A stretch of 64,000 bases of DNA from Neoarius graeffei (lineage: Eukaryota > Chordata > Actinopteri > Siluriformes > Ariidae): NCBI RefSeq assembly GCF_027579695.1, contig NC_083571.1, positions 33,832,443 through 33,896,442 of the forward strand. The letters are read 5' to 3'. Position 1 is the first letter of the stretch, and every line of letters begins with the position of its first letter. The notes beneath the pieces were generated by a model that was given only the letters and a program-made list of their open reading frames with translations, made no database searches and was not told the DNA's origin. A program made the translations under genes and the position numbers. Positions 63,840 to 64,000 of the stretch are shown piece after piece.

Positions 63840-64000
63840 GCGACAGTCGAAGGCAGGGGCCTCGACGACCTGATCCCCGAACACAGCGGCTAGCTGTTGG
63901 GACATGGAATGTCACTTCGCTGGGGGGGGAAAGAGCCTGAGCTTGTGCGGGAGGTTGAGAGGTACCGGCTAGAGATAGTCGGGCTCACCTCCATGCACAG
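63840..64000 (+). mobile_element. LINE endonuclease start, cut by the window edge
   Basis: The frame RTQRLAVGTWNVTSLGG, followed after a one-base shift at a run of eight G by EPELVREVERYRLEIVGLTS, is the first strand and helix of an APE-type endonuclease from a fish LINE. Direction + ; the rest is outside the window. Confidence 0.75.

Noticed and set aside
1-64000. CRISPR arrays, operons or bacterial mobile elements
   Set aside because: All tandem arrays are microsatellites or minisatellites without unique spacers, and the genes are spliced; the window is eukaryotic.

Overview
The window is a stretch of a teleost fish genome. It carries introns with GT-AG borders, abundant (GT)n, (CT)n and (TCCA)n microsatellites, tRNA-derived SINEs, several DNA-transposon families and chromodomain Ty3/Gypsy elements. 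Species cannot be fixed from the sequence; an otophysan such as a catfish would fit, but that is only an impression from the repeats.

Two host genes lie head to tail on the + strand. The first, from before base 1 to about 38.4 kb, is sorbs2 (ArgBP2; sorbin and SH3 domain containing 2). Sixteen coding exons can be chained from 3203 to 37557. All splice phases agree and the chain totals 4947 nt, 1648 codons plus stop. It holds the motif block adjoining or belonging to the sorbin-homology (SoHo) region, the large neuronal nArgBP2 exon (10388-12040), three SH3 domains, and two long exons between SH3-2 and SH3-3 (20104-20961 and 31261-32514). The second long exon contains a 51-bp coding minisatellite. 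A polyadenylation signal lies at 38415. The second gene is pdlim3 (ALP, actinin-associated LIM protein), starting at 43644. Six exons (PDZ domain, ZM-type linker, start of the LIM domain) are visible and the gene runs off the right edge. Neighbouring SORBS and PDLIM genes are expected: SORBS2-PDLIM3, SORBS1-PDLIM1 and SORBS3-PDLIM2 are neighbours in human. Both products work on actin and alpha-actinin scaffolds at Z-discs and adhesions.

Most of the rest is mobile DNA in introns and in the 38.4-43.6 kb spacer. From left to right: a hAT MITE (184-1018), a decayed Tc1 element (1815-2742), a SINE (6965-7343), THAP and SWIM/YqaJ gene fragments around a MITE (7350-8994), a hAT (13010-13806), a TTAA-flanked element (14634-15421), a Tc1-like element split by a nearly intact LINE (15540-19186; LINE 16011-19145), a hAT with a ZBED-type transposase fragment (21019-22250), and a hAT split by a complete Gypsy chromovirus and by another hAT (22431-30744). 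These are followed by a TTAA-flanked composite with THAP and SWIM pieces (33123-35773), SINEs, a truncated Gypsy interrupted by a second opposite-strand Gypsy (45268-51660), and a Tc1-like element split by a TTAA-flanked element encoding a P2X7 ballast-like domain (54379-56129; inner 55003-56004). The right end holds another TTAA element (57178-58425), a 36-bp minisatellite split by a hAT (60075-62460), a solo LTR and the start of a LINE.

Most notable are the four TTAA-flanked (Kolobok-like) elements, two of which carry host-like domains, the self-priming signatures of two Gypsy elements, the coding minisatellite in sorbs2, a GC-AG intron inside SH3-2, and an array of near-palindromes just upstream of pdlim3.
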